This document shows positions 1 to 7,572 of a stretch of DNA of 28,417 nt, one piece after another. Within the stretch, counting starts at the first letter, position 1; each line of letters opens with the position of its first letter. The notes beneath the pieces are model-generated. The model was not told the DNA's origin, made no database searches, and worked only from the letters and a program-made list of their open reading frames with translations. Source of the stretch: a virus. The stretch is from IMG/VR virus record IMGVR_UViG_3300042473_000668, positions 1-28,417 of that record, one strand, 5' to 3'. The position numbers and the translations under genes are program-made.

Positions 1-33
1 GGACGATATAGGCTGAGTCTTGGCATAGTTAAG

Positions 34-41
34 TATTTATC
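34..41 (-). promoter_or_regulatory. late-promoter-like octamer pointing left
   Basis: The minus strand reads GATAAATA, the same octamer that precedes many genes in this window and resembles the T4 late promoter TATAAATA. It would drive a leftward gene outside the window. Nothing else in bases 1-50 can be assigned. Confidence 0.4.
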
Positions 42-50
42 CAAAAACGT

Positions 51-79
51 TTGACAATAAATACCGTTTATAGTATAAT
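51..79 (+). promoter_or_regulatory. consensus sigma70-type promoter with an embedded late-like motif
   Basis: TTGACA (51-56), a 17-base spacer and TATAAT (74-79) match both hexamers of the bacterial housekeeping promoter exactly. Transcription should start near base 86, giving a leader of about 23 nt before the ATG at 109. The spacer also contains AATAAATA (56-63), so the same DNA could act as a late promoter. A perfect host promoter suggests strong expression early after infection. Confidence 0.85.
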
Positions 80-108
80 GTACACTGTTACTTAAATTTG
101 AGAATAAA

Positions 109-1320
109 ATGGCCACAAAATCTACTAAAAAAGTTTTAGCATCTACTAAAAAACTCTTAACATCTGATGAACGAACAATTGTTTCAGATTTTAAGCCAAA
201 AGACGCTGATACTCAGTATTATGGAACAGAACCTATATTTGCCACACAACCTGATTCGGATAATCGGTCGTTGGCATTAGGAATGTCATTTAATTGGTAT
301 AGTCGTTTTTGTAGTGTCAAAAACGCTAAAGATTTTTTAATTGATTATGCCGAAAAAACTAATAGAAAAGACCTTTCCAAACTATTGAGCAAGATAGAAG
401 AACGTGAAGTTATGCCAACATTAGGTTGGTTGGCTCGTATGTATATGCGTGGGTTAAATCTTTCAAGTGAAGAAACTAGTCGGTTGACAAATGAATTAAA
501 TCGTTTGATTGAATCAATTTCAAAACCAAAAGTAATTAGTTCCACTGCACCACAAGTTGTAGAAACTGTTCCAACAAATCGCCCGAACGTTCAAGAAATT
601 ATGCGTGAGCGTACTCGTGAAGTTGCGGGAGAAATTGAAGGTTGGTTAGATGATTTCATTATTCTTGGTGCAAAACCTGCCAATATTGACGTTAACAGTG
701 TTGGAATGTTAACTGAACGTAATATTATGCCACAACATATGTCTATTTTGACTGATGTATGGAAGCGCAAATTGACTGAGTTTCAAGAAGTACAAACTGG
801 AAATGACAAACAACTCAATGAAGCCTATTCTCATTATACTAAAACACAAATCAAGGCAGTTATTAAGTTTTGTGAAGCAGTATTGGCTAGTTTAAGTAGT
901 TATGTTTCTGTTAAAAAGGCATCAAAATCAGTTCGTGCTCGTAAACCAGTTTCTCCAGAGAAACAAGCTTCAAAAATGAAGTATCAGAAGACGGATGAAA
1001 CACTTAAACTTATCAGTGTTCATCCCAGTAAAATAATTAATGCGACTGAAGTATGGGCATATGATACTGCCAAACGTAAACTTCATTATTATGTTGCTGA
1101 TGATCATATTGGAACTCTTGGAATCAAAGGTACGACTATTATTGGGTATGATTCTATGAAAAGTGGAATTAAAACTCTACGTAAACCAGCTGAGATTTTA
1201 AAGAAATTAATGACTGGCGGAAAACCTTCAAGTCGTAAAGTTTTTACTGAAGTTAATTCCGTACAAACTCAACCAAATGGACGCACTAGTGATAATCTAA
1301 TTATTCTAAAAGCTTATTGA
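109..1320 (+). CDS. conserved phage protein of unknown function, 403 aa
   Basis: I do not recognise a family with a known role. The N-terminus is Lys/Thr/Ser-rich. Residues about 60-140 look helical, with a W-Y-x-R-F...N-A-K-x-F-L pattern and a further helical stretch ending in N-E-L-N-R-L. Residues about 160-270 are again mostly helical and charged. A basic linker (about 275-300, rich in K, R, P and S) leads to a more beta-like C-terminus with aromatic residues (V-W-A-Y-D, H-Y-Y-V). There is no signal peptide or membrane segment. A weak GAG lies a few bases before the ATG. The perfect sigma70-type promoter at 51-79 suggests early expression, unlike the virion genes downstream. A hairpin follows the stop at 1341-1364. 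The coding call is secure from length and codon structure; the function is open. Confidence 0.85.
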   Translation: MATKSTKKVLASTKKLLTSDERTIVSDFKPKDADTQYYGTEPIFATQPDSDNRSLALGMSFNWYSRFCSVKNAKDFLIDYAEKTNRKDLSKLLSKIEEREVMPTLGWLARMYMRGLNLSSEETSRLTNELNRLIESISKPKVISSTAPQVVETVPTNRPNVQEIMRERTREVAGEIEGWLDDFIILGAKPANIDVNSVGMLTERNIMPQHMSILTDVWKRKLTEFQEVQTGNDKQLNEAYSHYTKTQIKAVIKFCEAVLASLSSYVSVKKASKSVRARKPVSPEKQASKMKYQKTDETLKLISVHPSKIINATEVWAYDTAKRKLHYYVADDHIGTLGIKGTTIIGYDSMKSGIKTLRKPAEILKKLMTGGKPSSRKVFTEVNSVQTQPNGRTSDNLIILKAY

Positions 1321-1334
1321 ATCAACTTAATATT

Positions 1335-1343
1335 TGATAAATA
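1335..1343 (+). promoter_or_regulatory. late-promoter-like element before the neck gene
   Basis: TGATAAATA lies 25 bases before the gp13-like ATG. If used like a T4 late promoter, the transcript would start near 1349-1351. That is after most of the left arm of the hairpin at 1341-1364, so late mRNA would lack the hairpin while read-through mRNA would carry it. Confidence 0.5.
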
Positions 1344-1368
1344 CTCTATCTTATGATAGGGTATTTTT
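1341..1368 (+). terminator. hairpin plus T-run just before the neck gene (terminator and/or RBS-masking hairpin)
   Basis: ATACTCTATC pairs with GATAGGGTAT (one wobble pair) around a TTAT loop, followed by TTTT directly before the ATG at 1369. It has the form of an intrinsic terminator for the upstream gene. The right arm also contains AGGG at a suitable distance from the ATG, so in read-through RNA the Shine-Dalgarno would be paired. T4 uses such hairpins to silence late genes on early transcripts (genes e, soc and 49). Confidence 0.6.
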
Positions 1369-2124
1369 ATGGCTGATCTAGTAGAATTAAAACAACAATT
1401 ATTTAATAGTATTAGATATCGTCTTGGTGATGGTATTATTGATCTGGAATTAGATCCGGAACATTATGAGGCCGCATATCGCTATGCTATTTCTACATAT
1501 CGTCAACGTGGTCAAAATGCATATGAAGAATCATATATGTTATTGGAAGTTCAAGCCAATCAAAATGCCTATATATTACCACAAGAAGTAACCAGAGTTA
1601 GACAGGCATTTCGTAGAACGGTGGGATTAGAAACCGGCCCAAGTGCCACATCATTTGATCCATTTTCATCAGCGATTTTAAATACATATTTGTTAAACTA
1701 TAATTATGCTGGTGGATTAGCCACATATGACTTTTATGCACAATATGTTGAATTGGCTGCACGTATGTTTGGTGGATATGTTATCTATACATTTAATCCA
1801 GTAACAAAAGAGATTCAATTTGTTCGTGATTTTAAAGGTACTGGTGAAAGAATTCTATTGTGGACTGACAATATGAAGCCAGAAATTACATTACTTCAAG
1901 ACCCTAATATTGGTAATTGGATTACAAGTTGGACATTGGCTCAATGTAAGCTTACCATCGGCGAAGCTCGTGAAAAATTTGGTACAATAGCTGGACCGCA
2001 GGGTGGAACAACGTTGAATGGTGCTGCCATGAAAGCCGAAGGTGCTGCATTACAAGTTGCTCTAATTGATGAACTCAAAGCCTATGTAGATGGTTCTGAG
2101 CCACTATCTTGGGTAATTGGATAA
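1369..2124 (+). CDS. 13: neck protein, T4 gp13-like
   Basis: This resembles the gp13 neck (head-completion) proteins of T4-like phages, which close the portal vertex after packaging and form the site where the tail joins. Supporting patterns are the N-terminal D-G-I-I-D-L-E-L-D segment followed by a helical Y-R-Q-R-G-x-N-A-Y-E-E-S-Y stretch, the Y-I-L-P-Q-E-V...R-x-A-F-R-R segment, the central F-D-P-F and G-G-L-A-T-Y-D motifs, and a C-terminal A-G-P-Q-G-G...N-G segment ending P-L-S-W-V-I-G. At 251 aa it is shorter than T4 gp13 (about 309) and close to cyanophage versions. The AGGG before the ATG lies inside a hairpin. The usual partner gp14 is not next to it; instead the dNMP kinase follows behind its own promoter. 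Confidence 0.82.
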   Translation: MADLVELKQQLFNSIRYRLGDGIIDLELDPEHYEAAYRYAISTYRQRGQNAYEESYMLLEVQANQNAYILPQEVTRVRQAFRRTVGLETGPSATSFDPFSSAILNTYLLNYNYAGGLATYDFYAQYVELAARMFGGYVIYTFNPVTKEIQFVRDFKGTGERILLWTDNMKPEITLLQDPNIGNWITSWTLAQCKLTIGEAREKFGTIAGPQGGTTLNGAAMKAEGAALQVALIDELKAYVDGSEPLSWVIG

Positions 2125-2132
2125 TCTGACAC

Positions 2133-2161
2133 TTGACTAATCATTAACATAGTATTACAAT
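2133..2161 (+). promoter_or_regulatory. sigma70-type promoter for the dNMP kinase
   Basis: TTGACT (2133-2138), a 17-base spacer and TACAAT (2156-2161) match the housekeeping consensus at five of six and five of six positions if T-T-G-A-C and T-A-x-A-A-T are counted. Transcription should begin near 2168, leaving a leader of about 16 nt that contains GCGGAG before the GTG start. This separates a nucleotide-metabolism gene from the late neck gene upstream. Confidence 0.7.
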
Positions 2162-2183
2162 AATATTTCAAAGCGGAGATACT

Positions 2184-2843
2184 GTGTCAAATAAGATTAT
2201 AGTAGGTGTATGTGGATTTCAGGGTAGTGGTAAAGATACTGTTGCTGATTATCTAGTAAACGTACACGGATTTAGAAGAATAAGTTTTGCTGGTACATTG
2301 AAAGATGCTGTATCTGCTATATTTGGCTGGGATCGTGAACTACTTGAAGGTAGAACCAAAGAAAGTAGAGATTGGAGAGAGAAGGTAGATAAGTGGTGGG
2401 CAGACAAGCTCAATATGCCACATTTAACTCCACGTTGGGTTCTACAATATTGGGGAACAGAAGTGGCTCGTAAATCCTTTCATGACAATATCTGGATTCA
2501 TAGTGTAGAACATAAACTTGCCACGATATCAGATAATGTAGTAATCTCAGATGTAAGATTTCCAAACGAAATTAAATCTATTAAAGATGCTGGTGGTATG
2601 GTTATCAGAACTCATCGTGGTCCTGATCCAGAATGGTATCATGCCGCTGAAATAGTGAATAAGGGACCTACTAAAAATTTATCATGGGCAAGTAACAAAT
2701 CATTTTTAGATAATTATAAAATTCATGCTAGTGAAACTTCTTGGATAGGTACTAACTTTGATGCCATTTTAGATAATGATGGTACTATAGATGACTTATA
2801 CAATCAAATTAATCAACTGTTAAATCCCCAATCTTCCACGTAG
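2184..2843 (+). CDS. 1: deoxynucleoside monophosphate kinase, T4 gp1-like
   Basis: This enzyme phosphorylates dNMPs to dNDPs, feeding phage DNA synthesis in the cytoplasm. The P-loop G-F-Q-G-S-G-K-D-T is at residues 11-19. It is followed by the family-typical F-A-G-T-L-K-D-A-V...I-F-G-W-D-R segment, the L-L-E-G-R-T-K-E-S-R-D-W-R-E substrate region, L-Q-Y-W-G-T-E and V-I-S-D-V-R-F-P-N-E. The length (219 aa) is close to T4 gp1 (241). The start is GTG, chosen because GCGGAG lies 5 bases upstream, the P-loop spacing fits, and a sigma70-type promoter lies just before it. The last 35 bases overlap, in convergent orientation, the end of the HNH gene on the minus strand. Confidence 0.9.
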   Translation: MSNKIIVGVCGFQGSGKDTVADYLVNVHGFRRISFAGTLKDAVSAIFGWDRELLEGRTKESRDWREKVDKWWADKLNMPHLTPRWVLQYWGTEVARKSFHDNIWIHSVEHKLATISDNVVISDVRFPNEIKSIKDAGGMVIRTHRGPDPEWYHAAEIVNKGPTKNLSWASNKSFLDNYKIHASETSWIGTNFDAILDNDGTIDDLYNQINQLLNPQSST

Positions 2844-3153
2844 TATTATTTCTTCTGACTACTTCAACACAGTTTAGACATATTGAACGTAAATTGATTA
2901 ATTCGCAATTATTTAAGTTACCATCTATATGATGAACTAGAATTTGATTAGTATATCTAGCTTTAAAATTACAAAGATCACAATGTGTTTTCTTTTTATA
3001 GCCGCGAATCTTCCAACGAGGATCAGCGGCTTTTAGTTGTTTATTTTTTCTGATACAACTTTCACAACGACTGCGATAATATCGTTTATCATTGCGATAA
3101 TAAGCGGCTGCTCTTGGCAATTTATTACAAACAGTACATAATGGTCTATTCAT
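2809..3153 (-). CDS. HNH endonuclease, small zinc-binding type
   Basis: This 114-aa protein has four CxxC pairs (C6/C9, C30/C33, C58/C61, C92/C95) and an HNH core: H74-H75-I-D-G-N, N81/N82 and N87-L. It is a member of the phage HNH nicking/homing endonuclease group, which is generally mobile. The terminal His that usually follows the last CxxC is replaced by V96, which could weaken metal binding or activity. It runs against its neighbours and its 3' end overlaps the kinase by 35 bases. There is no Shine-Dalgarno before the ATG; CATAAATA ends 6 bases upstream, so the late transcript may be leaderless. The fold call is firm; activity is uncertain. Confidence 0.85.
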   Translation of the reverse strand: MNRPLCTVCNKLPRAAAYYRNDKRYYRSRCESCIRKNKQLKAADPRWKIRGYKKKTHCDLCNFKARYTNQILVHHIDGNLNNCELINLRSICLNCVEVVRRNNTTWKIGDLTVD

Positions 3154-3159
3154 AATGAC

Positions 3160-3167
3160 TATTTATG
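3160..3167 (-). promoter_or_regulatory. late-promoter-like octamer for the HNH gene
   Basis: The minus strand reads CATAAATA, with only 6 bases to the HNH ATG at 3153. A T4-type late start would fall at or next to the ATG, and no Shine-Dalgarno is present. Confidence 0.45.
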
Positions 3168-3182
3168 TTACTTTGAATAGTA

Positions 3183-3198
3183 ACTCTACTAGTAGAGT
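3183..3198. repeat. 16-base perfect palindrome
   Basis: ACTCTACTAGTAGAGT is identical on both strands. It lies between the divergent HNH and sheath genes. As RNA it would form a 6-bp stem with a CTAG loop. A weaker GTGT/ACAC hairpin followed by CATTTTTT lies just after it (3197-3217) and might terminate rightward read-through. A protein-binding operator is equally possible. Confidence 0.5.
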
Positions 3199-3227
3199 GT
3201 TGTATGACACCATTTTTTAGAAATTTA

Positions 3228-3235
3228 GATAAATA
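3228..3235 (+). promoter_or_regulatory. late-promoter-like octamer for the sheath gene
   Basis: GATAAATA lies 68 bases before the sheath ATG, giving a leader of about 60 nt that contains a possible 17-codon reading frame at 3241-3294. Confidence 0.55.
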
Positions 3236-3240
3236 TTATT

Positions 3241-3294
3241 ATGAAACTGTCACGCATAGTGCTGACATTTAATCGTTGTATTACTAAATTTTAG
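3241..3294 (+). CDS. possible 17-codon leader peptide upstream of the sheath
   Basis: An ATG lies 5 bases after the late-like octamer and opens a frame encoding MKLSRIVLTFNRCITKF. The frame ends at a TAG that overlaps the sheath Shine-Dalgarno (TAGGAG). A ribosome ending here would sit on the sheath initiation region. The ATG has no Shine-Dalgarno of its own and would depend on leaderless initiation. A short frame like this can arise by chance, so this is a low-confidence call based on position only. Confidence 0.2.
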   Translation: MKLSRIVLTFNRCITKF

Positions 3295-3303
3295 GAGAAA
3301 ACA

Positions 3304-6300
3304 ATGGCTCTAGAATCGCCTGGTGTAGAAATTACCATCATTGACCAAAGTCAATACTTACCTGCACCGCCAGCATCGGTTCCACTAATTATCATGGCAA
3401 CCGCACAAAACAAACCTGATCCTTCTGGAACAGCAATTGCCCCAGGAACATTGGCCGCCAATGCTAATAAACTATACAGAGTCACAAGTCAACGTGATTT
3501 GGTAAGTTACTTTGGAACACCATATTTCTACAAGACAACTGATGGAACAGCAATTCAAGGATATGAACTAAATGAATACGGTTTATTCGCCGCTTATTCA
3601 GTTCTTGGAACAAGTAATCTATGTTATGTAATTCGTGCTAATATTAACTTAGCTGCTTATATTGGTCAAACTGGTCGCCCAAGTTCCCCTCCAGTAGATG
3701 GATCGTATTGGTTGAATACAACTACCAGTAAATGGGGTATGTTTCAATTTAATGCAACAACTGGAACATTCTCTGTAATTAGTCCAATAGTAATTGAAGA
3801 TATTGCTGATGTTGCTGATGGCGAAGGTCGACCACAACAATATATTGGAAATATTGGCGATTACGCTATGGTATTGACCGATCAATATGGATCACCATCA
3901 AGTTATTATACTTATTGGTTTAAAAATTCAAATAATGAATGGGTTGTTGTTGGTGGTACTCTTTGGAAAAATAGCTGGCCAACAGTTCAGGGTACAGCTA
4001 CGCCAGTAACAGTAACTGCTGGAGATATTATAATCAATGGTACAACTGTAACTGTTCCTGGATCTCCGAGCAACACCGTTGATGGTGTTGTAGGTGAAAT
4101 TAACGGATCTAATATTTTAGGTGTAACTGCTCAAAATGTTGATGGAAGATTACAAATATTCCAAGACAATGGAATAACTGTTATTATTGGAAGCGGAAGT
4201 ACTCCAGCAACATTAACAAGTTTGGGAATTACTGCCAAGACATATTATTCTCCAAAATTTGTTTACGGTACCAATGCTCAGCAACCATTATGGAAGTCAA
4301 CTGATAGTCAACCTCATCCAACAGGATCAGTTTGGGTTAAAACAAACTCTCCAAATTTAGGTACTAATATTGTTATTAGTAAATATAGCTCGGCTACTGC
4401 TACATACTCTACTAAGAGTTGCCCACTATCTACTAGTGATTGGGTTATTAGTAATTTGTTAGATTCTTCTGGAGGACAAGCAATTGTCGCTGGATCAGTA
4501 TATGCTCAGTATGGTTTTGATGGAGAGTTATCTACATCACCACTACAATTGTTTGAACGTTCAAGCATTGGAGCAGCCGTATTTGTTGGAACAAATACAT
4601 CACCAACATTTGCAAATAATGCATTATTTGAAGTTTCTGTTAGTGCTCCAAGTTCATCAAGTTTAAGTGGACCATATACAGTTACAATGCCAAGCACTGG
4701 AACTCTAGACGCGGCTGATTTTGTAACCGCCTGGACATCTGCCAATATTCCTTATACTACTGCTCAAGTTTCATCAACTGGTGCAATTGTATTAACTCAT
4801 AATGAAGGTGGAGTTATTATTCTGAATGATAATGGTGTAATTACTCCAGCGTCAGCAGTAACGGCAGCAGGATTTACAATTAATACTGATGTTACTACAC
4901 CAACAGGTTGTGTAGGTGCTAAATGGGGCCCAGTTAAAACTATTAGTTATTCATACTTCCCAGCAGTCAATGAGTCCAGTTCTGGTTCCGGTGCTTCATT
5001 GTACGTAACTACAACCGGATATATTCCTACATTTACAATAGCTGGTGGTGGTTCTTCTTATGCCGTTGGTGATTTGGTATCGATTGACGGTGGTGGTTAT
5101 TTGTCCGATCCATATATTGTTCAAGTTACTGGAGTTGGAGTTGGTGGTGGAGGTAACATAACTTCCGTACAATGGTATTCAAATCTTGCAACCCCTCAAT
5201 ATTCAGTACAGTTAAGTAATTGGAGAATTTTCAATTATACGCCAAACTTAATCGCTCCAGTATCAATTCCAGCTGATGAAACTCCATGGTACTATAGCGT
5301 TGTCAATCAAGTTGATATTATGACTAACGTTGGTGGTGTATGGACTGGTTATAGAAATATAAGTTATGCCTCTGATGGATTGCCTCAATCATCTGGTACT
5401 CCTAGTACCGATCCGGCCGGCCCTATTATTTCAACAACTGCACCAACAGTTCAAAGTGATAATAGTGTATTAGTATATGGTGATTTGTGGATCGATACTA
5501 GTGATTTAGAAAATTATCCAGTAATTAGTCGTTGGCAGAATGTTAATGGCGAAGATCAATGGGTTTTAATTAATAATACAGATCAGACAACAGAAAATGG
5601 TATTTTATTCCAAGATGCTCGTTGGGCAACTAATGGAACTACAGATCCAGTTGATGATCCTATTCCAACAATTGTTAGCTTATTAACAAGTAACTATTTA
5701 GATATTGACGCTCCTGATGCTCAATTGTATCCACAAGGTACGTTGTTGTTCAATACTCGTCGTAGTGGTTATAATGTTAAAGAGTTTATGGTTAACTATT
5801 TTAATGGAACAACTTTCCCAGATGAATCATTGCCAGAAGAAACAAATGCATGGGTTAGCGTAAGTGGTTTACAGACAAACGGTGCCCCATATATGGGTCG
5901 TAGTGCTCAGCGTAGTATGATTGTCAAGGCTCTTAAGACAACAATTGATACTTCAACACAACTTCGTGATGAAGATACATTCTTTAACTTAATGGCGACC
6001 CCTCAATATCCAGAGTTACAACCTAACATGGTAACACTAAATAATGATCGCGGACAAACTGCATACATTATTGGTGATACACCGTTACGTTTAGTGGCAA
6101 ATGGTCAGGCAATTTTTGACTGGACAAACAATACAGCTGGTGCATCAAGTACTGGTGAACAAGGTCTTGTAACACGTAATACATATCTTGGTATCTATTA
6201 TCCAAGTGGTATTACTAATGACTTAACTGGAACTCAAGTTGTTGTTCCACCAAGTCATATGATATTACGTACAATGATTTATAACGATACGGTTGCTTAT

Positions 6301-6849
6301 CCATGGTTTGCTCCAGCTGGTCAACGTCGAGGCATAATTGATAATGCTACTAACATTGGTTACATTGATCCAACTACAGGTGAATTTGTTGCTGATAAGA
6401 ATAACGTTGGTCTTCGTGACATGGAATATAGAAACTTTATTAATCCAATCACATCATTCACCAATATTGGATTACTAAACTACGGTAACAAAAATAGTTT
6501 TGACAGTTCATCAGCCTTGGATAGAACCAACGTTGCTAGACTTGTAAACTATCTACGTGATCGTTTAGCAAAAGCTGTTAGTCCATTCTTGTTTGAACCA
6601 AATGATAATTTAACTCGTACACAAGTACGTGCAATTTGTCAGACATTGTTAGCTGATATCTTAGCTAAACGTGGTTTATATGATTATCTAGTAGTATGTG
6701 ATACATCAAATAACACACCAGCTAGAATTGACAGAAATGAACTTTGGATTGATATAGCAATTGAACCAGTGAAAGCAGTTGAATTTATCTATATCCCAAT
6801 CCGTATTCTCAATACTGGCGAAATCGCTGGTTTGGTAACGAACGGGTAA
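3304..6849 (+). CDS. 18: tail sheath protein, T4 gp18-like, with a very large central insertion
   Basis: This is the contractile sheath subunit that surrounds the tail tube and shortens at infection. The N-terminus (M-A-L-E-S-P-G-V-E-I...) and the Y-G-L-F-A-A-Y...N-L-C-Y-V-I-R-A block, together with roughly the last 300 residues (R-x-Y-L-R-D-R-L-A-K-A, F-E-P-N-D-x-L-T-R, W-I-D-I-A-I-E-P-V-K-A-V-E-F-I), are the conserved sheath core. At 1181 aa it is far longer than T4 gp18 (659). Most of the extra length is a Thr/Ser/Gly-rich beta insertion between about residues 110 and 880. That insertion has repeated G-D-L-W-I-D-T-like modules and a segment resembling flagellin-type I-N-G-T-x-V-x-V motifs. 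AGGAG lies 6 bases before the ATG. A strong terminator follows. Confidence 0.93.
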   Translation: MALESPGVEITIIDQSQYLPAPPASVPLIIMATAQNKPDPSGTAIAPGTLAANANKLYRVTSQRDLVSYFGTPYFYKTTDGTAIQGYELNEYGLFAAYSVLGTSNLCYVIRANINLAAYIGQTGRPSSPPVDGSYWLNTTTSKWGMFQFNATTGTFSVISPIVIEDIADVADGEGRPQQYIGNIGDYAMVLTDQYGSPSSYYTYWFKNSNNEWVVVGGTLWKNSWPTVQGTATPVTVTAGDIIINGTTVTVPGSPSNTVDGVVGEINGSNILGVTAQNVDGRLQIFQDNGITVIIGSGSTPATLTSLGITAKTYYSPKFVYGTNAQQPLWKSTDSQPHPTGSVWVKTNSPNLGTNIVISKYSSATATYSTKSCPLSTSDWVISNLLDSSGGQAIVAGSVYAQYGFDGELSTSPLQLFERSSIGAAVFVGTNTSPTFANNALFEVSVSAPSSSSLSGPYTVTMPSTGTLDAADFVTAWTSANIPYTTAQVSSTGAIVLTHNEGGVIILNDNGVITPASAVTAAGFTINTDVTTPTGCVGAKWGPVKTISYSYFPAVNESSSGSGASLYVTTTGYIPTFTIAGGGSSYAVGDLVSIDGGGYLSDPYIVQVTGVGVGGGGNITSVQWYSNLATPQYSVQLSNWRIFNYTPNLIAPVSIPADETPWYYSVVNQVDIMTNVGGVWTGYRNISYASDGLPQSSGTPSTDPAGPIISTTAPTVQSDNSVLVYGDLWIDTSDLENYPVISRWQNVNGEDQWVLINNTDQTTENGILFQDARWATNGTTDPVDDPIPTIVSLLTSNYLDIDAPDAQLYPQGTLLFNTRRSGYNVKEFMVNYFNGTTFPDESLPEETNAWVSVSGLQTNGAPYMGRSAQRSMIVKALKTTIDTSTQLRDEDTFFNLMATPQYPELQPNMVTLNNDRGQTAYIIGDTPLRLVANGQAIFDWTNNTAGASSTGEQGLVTRNTYLGIYYPSGITNDLTGTQVVVPPSHMILRTMIYNDTVAYPWFAPAGQRRGIIDNATNIGYIDPTTGEFVADKNNVGLRDMEYRNFINPITSFTNIGLLNYGNKNSFDSSSALDRTNVARLVNYLRDRLAKAVSPFLFEPNDNLTRTQVRAICQTLLADILAKRGLYDYLVVCDTSNNTPARIDRNELWIDIAIEPVKAVEFIYIPIRILNTGEIAGLVTNG

Positions 6850-6852
6850 ATG

Positions 6853-6881
6853 AAAATGTGGTCAGAAATGACCACATTTTT
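6853..6881 (+). terminator. intrinsic terminator after the sheath gene
   Basis: AAAATGTGGTCA pairs perfectly with TGACCACATTTT around a GAAA loop (a stable GNRA-type tetraloop), followed by one more T and an A-rich stretch. It lies between the stop of the sheath and the promoter of the tube gene, so the two main tail proteins would be transcribed separately. Confidence 0.88.
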
Positions 6882-6885
6882 AAAA

Positions 6886-6893
6886 GATAAATA
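6886..6893 (+). promoter_or_regulatory. late-promoter-like octamer for the tube gene
   Basis: GATAAATA follows the sheath terminator by 4 bases and precedes the tube ATG by 18 bases. AGGAG (6900-6904) lies between them. Confidence 0.65.
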
Positions 6894-6911
6894 GAATATA
6901 GGAGATATAAA

Positions 6912-7562
6912 ATGGCATTTAGTTCAATTTCGAGAATGACAGTTCCAGCACCTGGATCAGACGGGTCATTGAATGCACAAGGCTTGTTAATGCCAAAATT
7001 ACAATATAGATTCAGAATCTTGTTTGATAATTTCGGAGTAAGCCAGCCAACAACAGAATTAACAAAACAAGTAATTGACTTTACTCGTCCAAGCGTATCG
7101 TTTGGAGAAATACCAATTGAAATTTATAACAGTAGATATTATCTAGCTGGTAAACCAACTTGGGAAGCAATTACTATTAACGTTCGCGATGACGCCAGTG
7201 GTGAAGTTGCTAAATTAGTTGGTGAACAAATTCAGAAACAATTTGACTTCAGTGAACAAGCATCCGCTGCAGCTGGTATTGATTATAAGTTTCAGTTACG
7301 TTGTGACATCTTAGACGGTGGTAATGGAGCATTTGCCCCAACTGTATTAGAATGTTGGGAACTTTATGGTTGCTACGTTTCTAGTGCAAATTACAATCAA
7401 TTGGCATACGGTTCAAATGACCCAGTTACAATTGCTTTAACAATTCGTTTTGATAACGCAGTACAATCACCAACAGAAGATGCTCCAAGTATTCGCGGTA
7501 TTGGTACAAACGTTGGTCGTACTATTGGAAACAGTGTAAGTGGTATTGGTCAAACTGGTTAA
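6912..7562 (+). CDS. 19: tail tube protein, T4 gp19-like
   Basis: This is the subunit of the inner tail tube through which DNA passes. The pattern L-M-P-K-L-Q-Y-R-F-R-I-L-F, then a V-x-F-x-R-P-S-V-x-F segment, W-E-A-I-T-I-N-V-R-D-D, and a late L-E-C-W-E-L-Y-G-C-Y-V strand matches T4-like tube proteins. The length of 216 aa is somewhat above T4 gp19 (163). The extra residues are mainly a Gly/Ser/Thr-rich C-terminal tail. AGGAG lies 7 bases before the ATG, and a terminator and late-like octamer precede the gene. Confidence 0.92.
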   Translation: MAFSSISRMTVPAPGSDGSLNAQGLLMPKLQYRFRILFDNFGVSQPTTELTKQVIDFTRPSVSFGEIPIEIYNSRYYLAGKPTWEAITINVRDDASGEVAKLVGEQIQKQFDFSEQASAAAGIDYKFQLRCDILDGGNGAFAPTVLECWELYGCYVSSANYNQLAYGSNDPVTIALTIRFDNAVQSPTEDAPSIRGIGTNVGRTIGNSVSGIGQTG

Positions 7563-7572
7563 TTAAAACACT

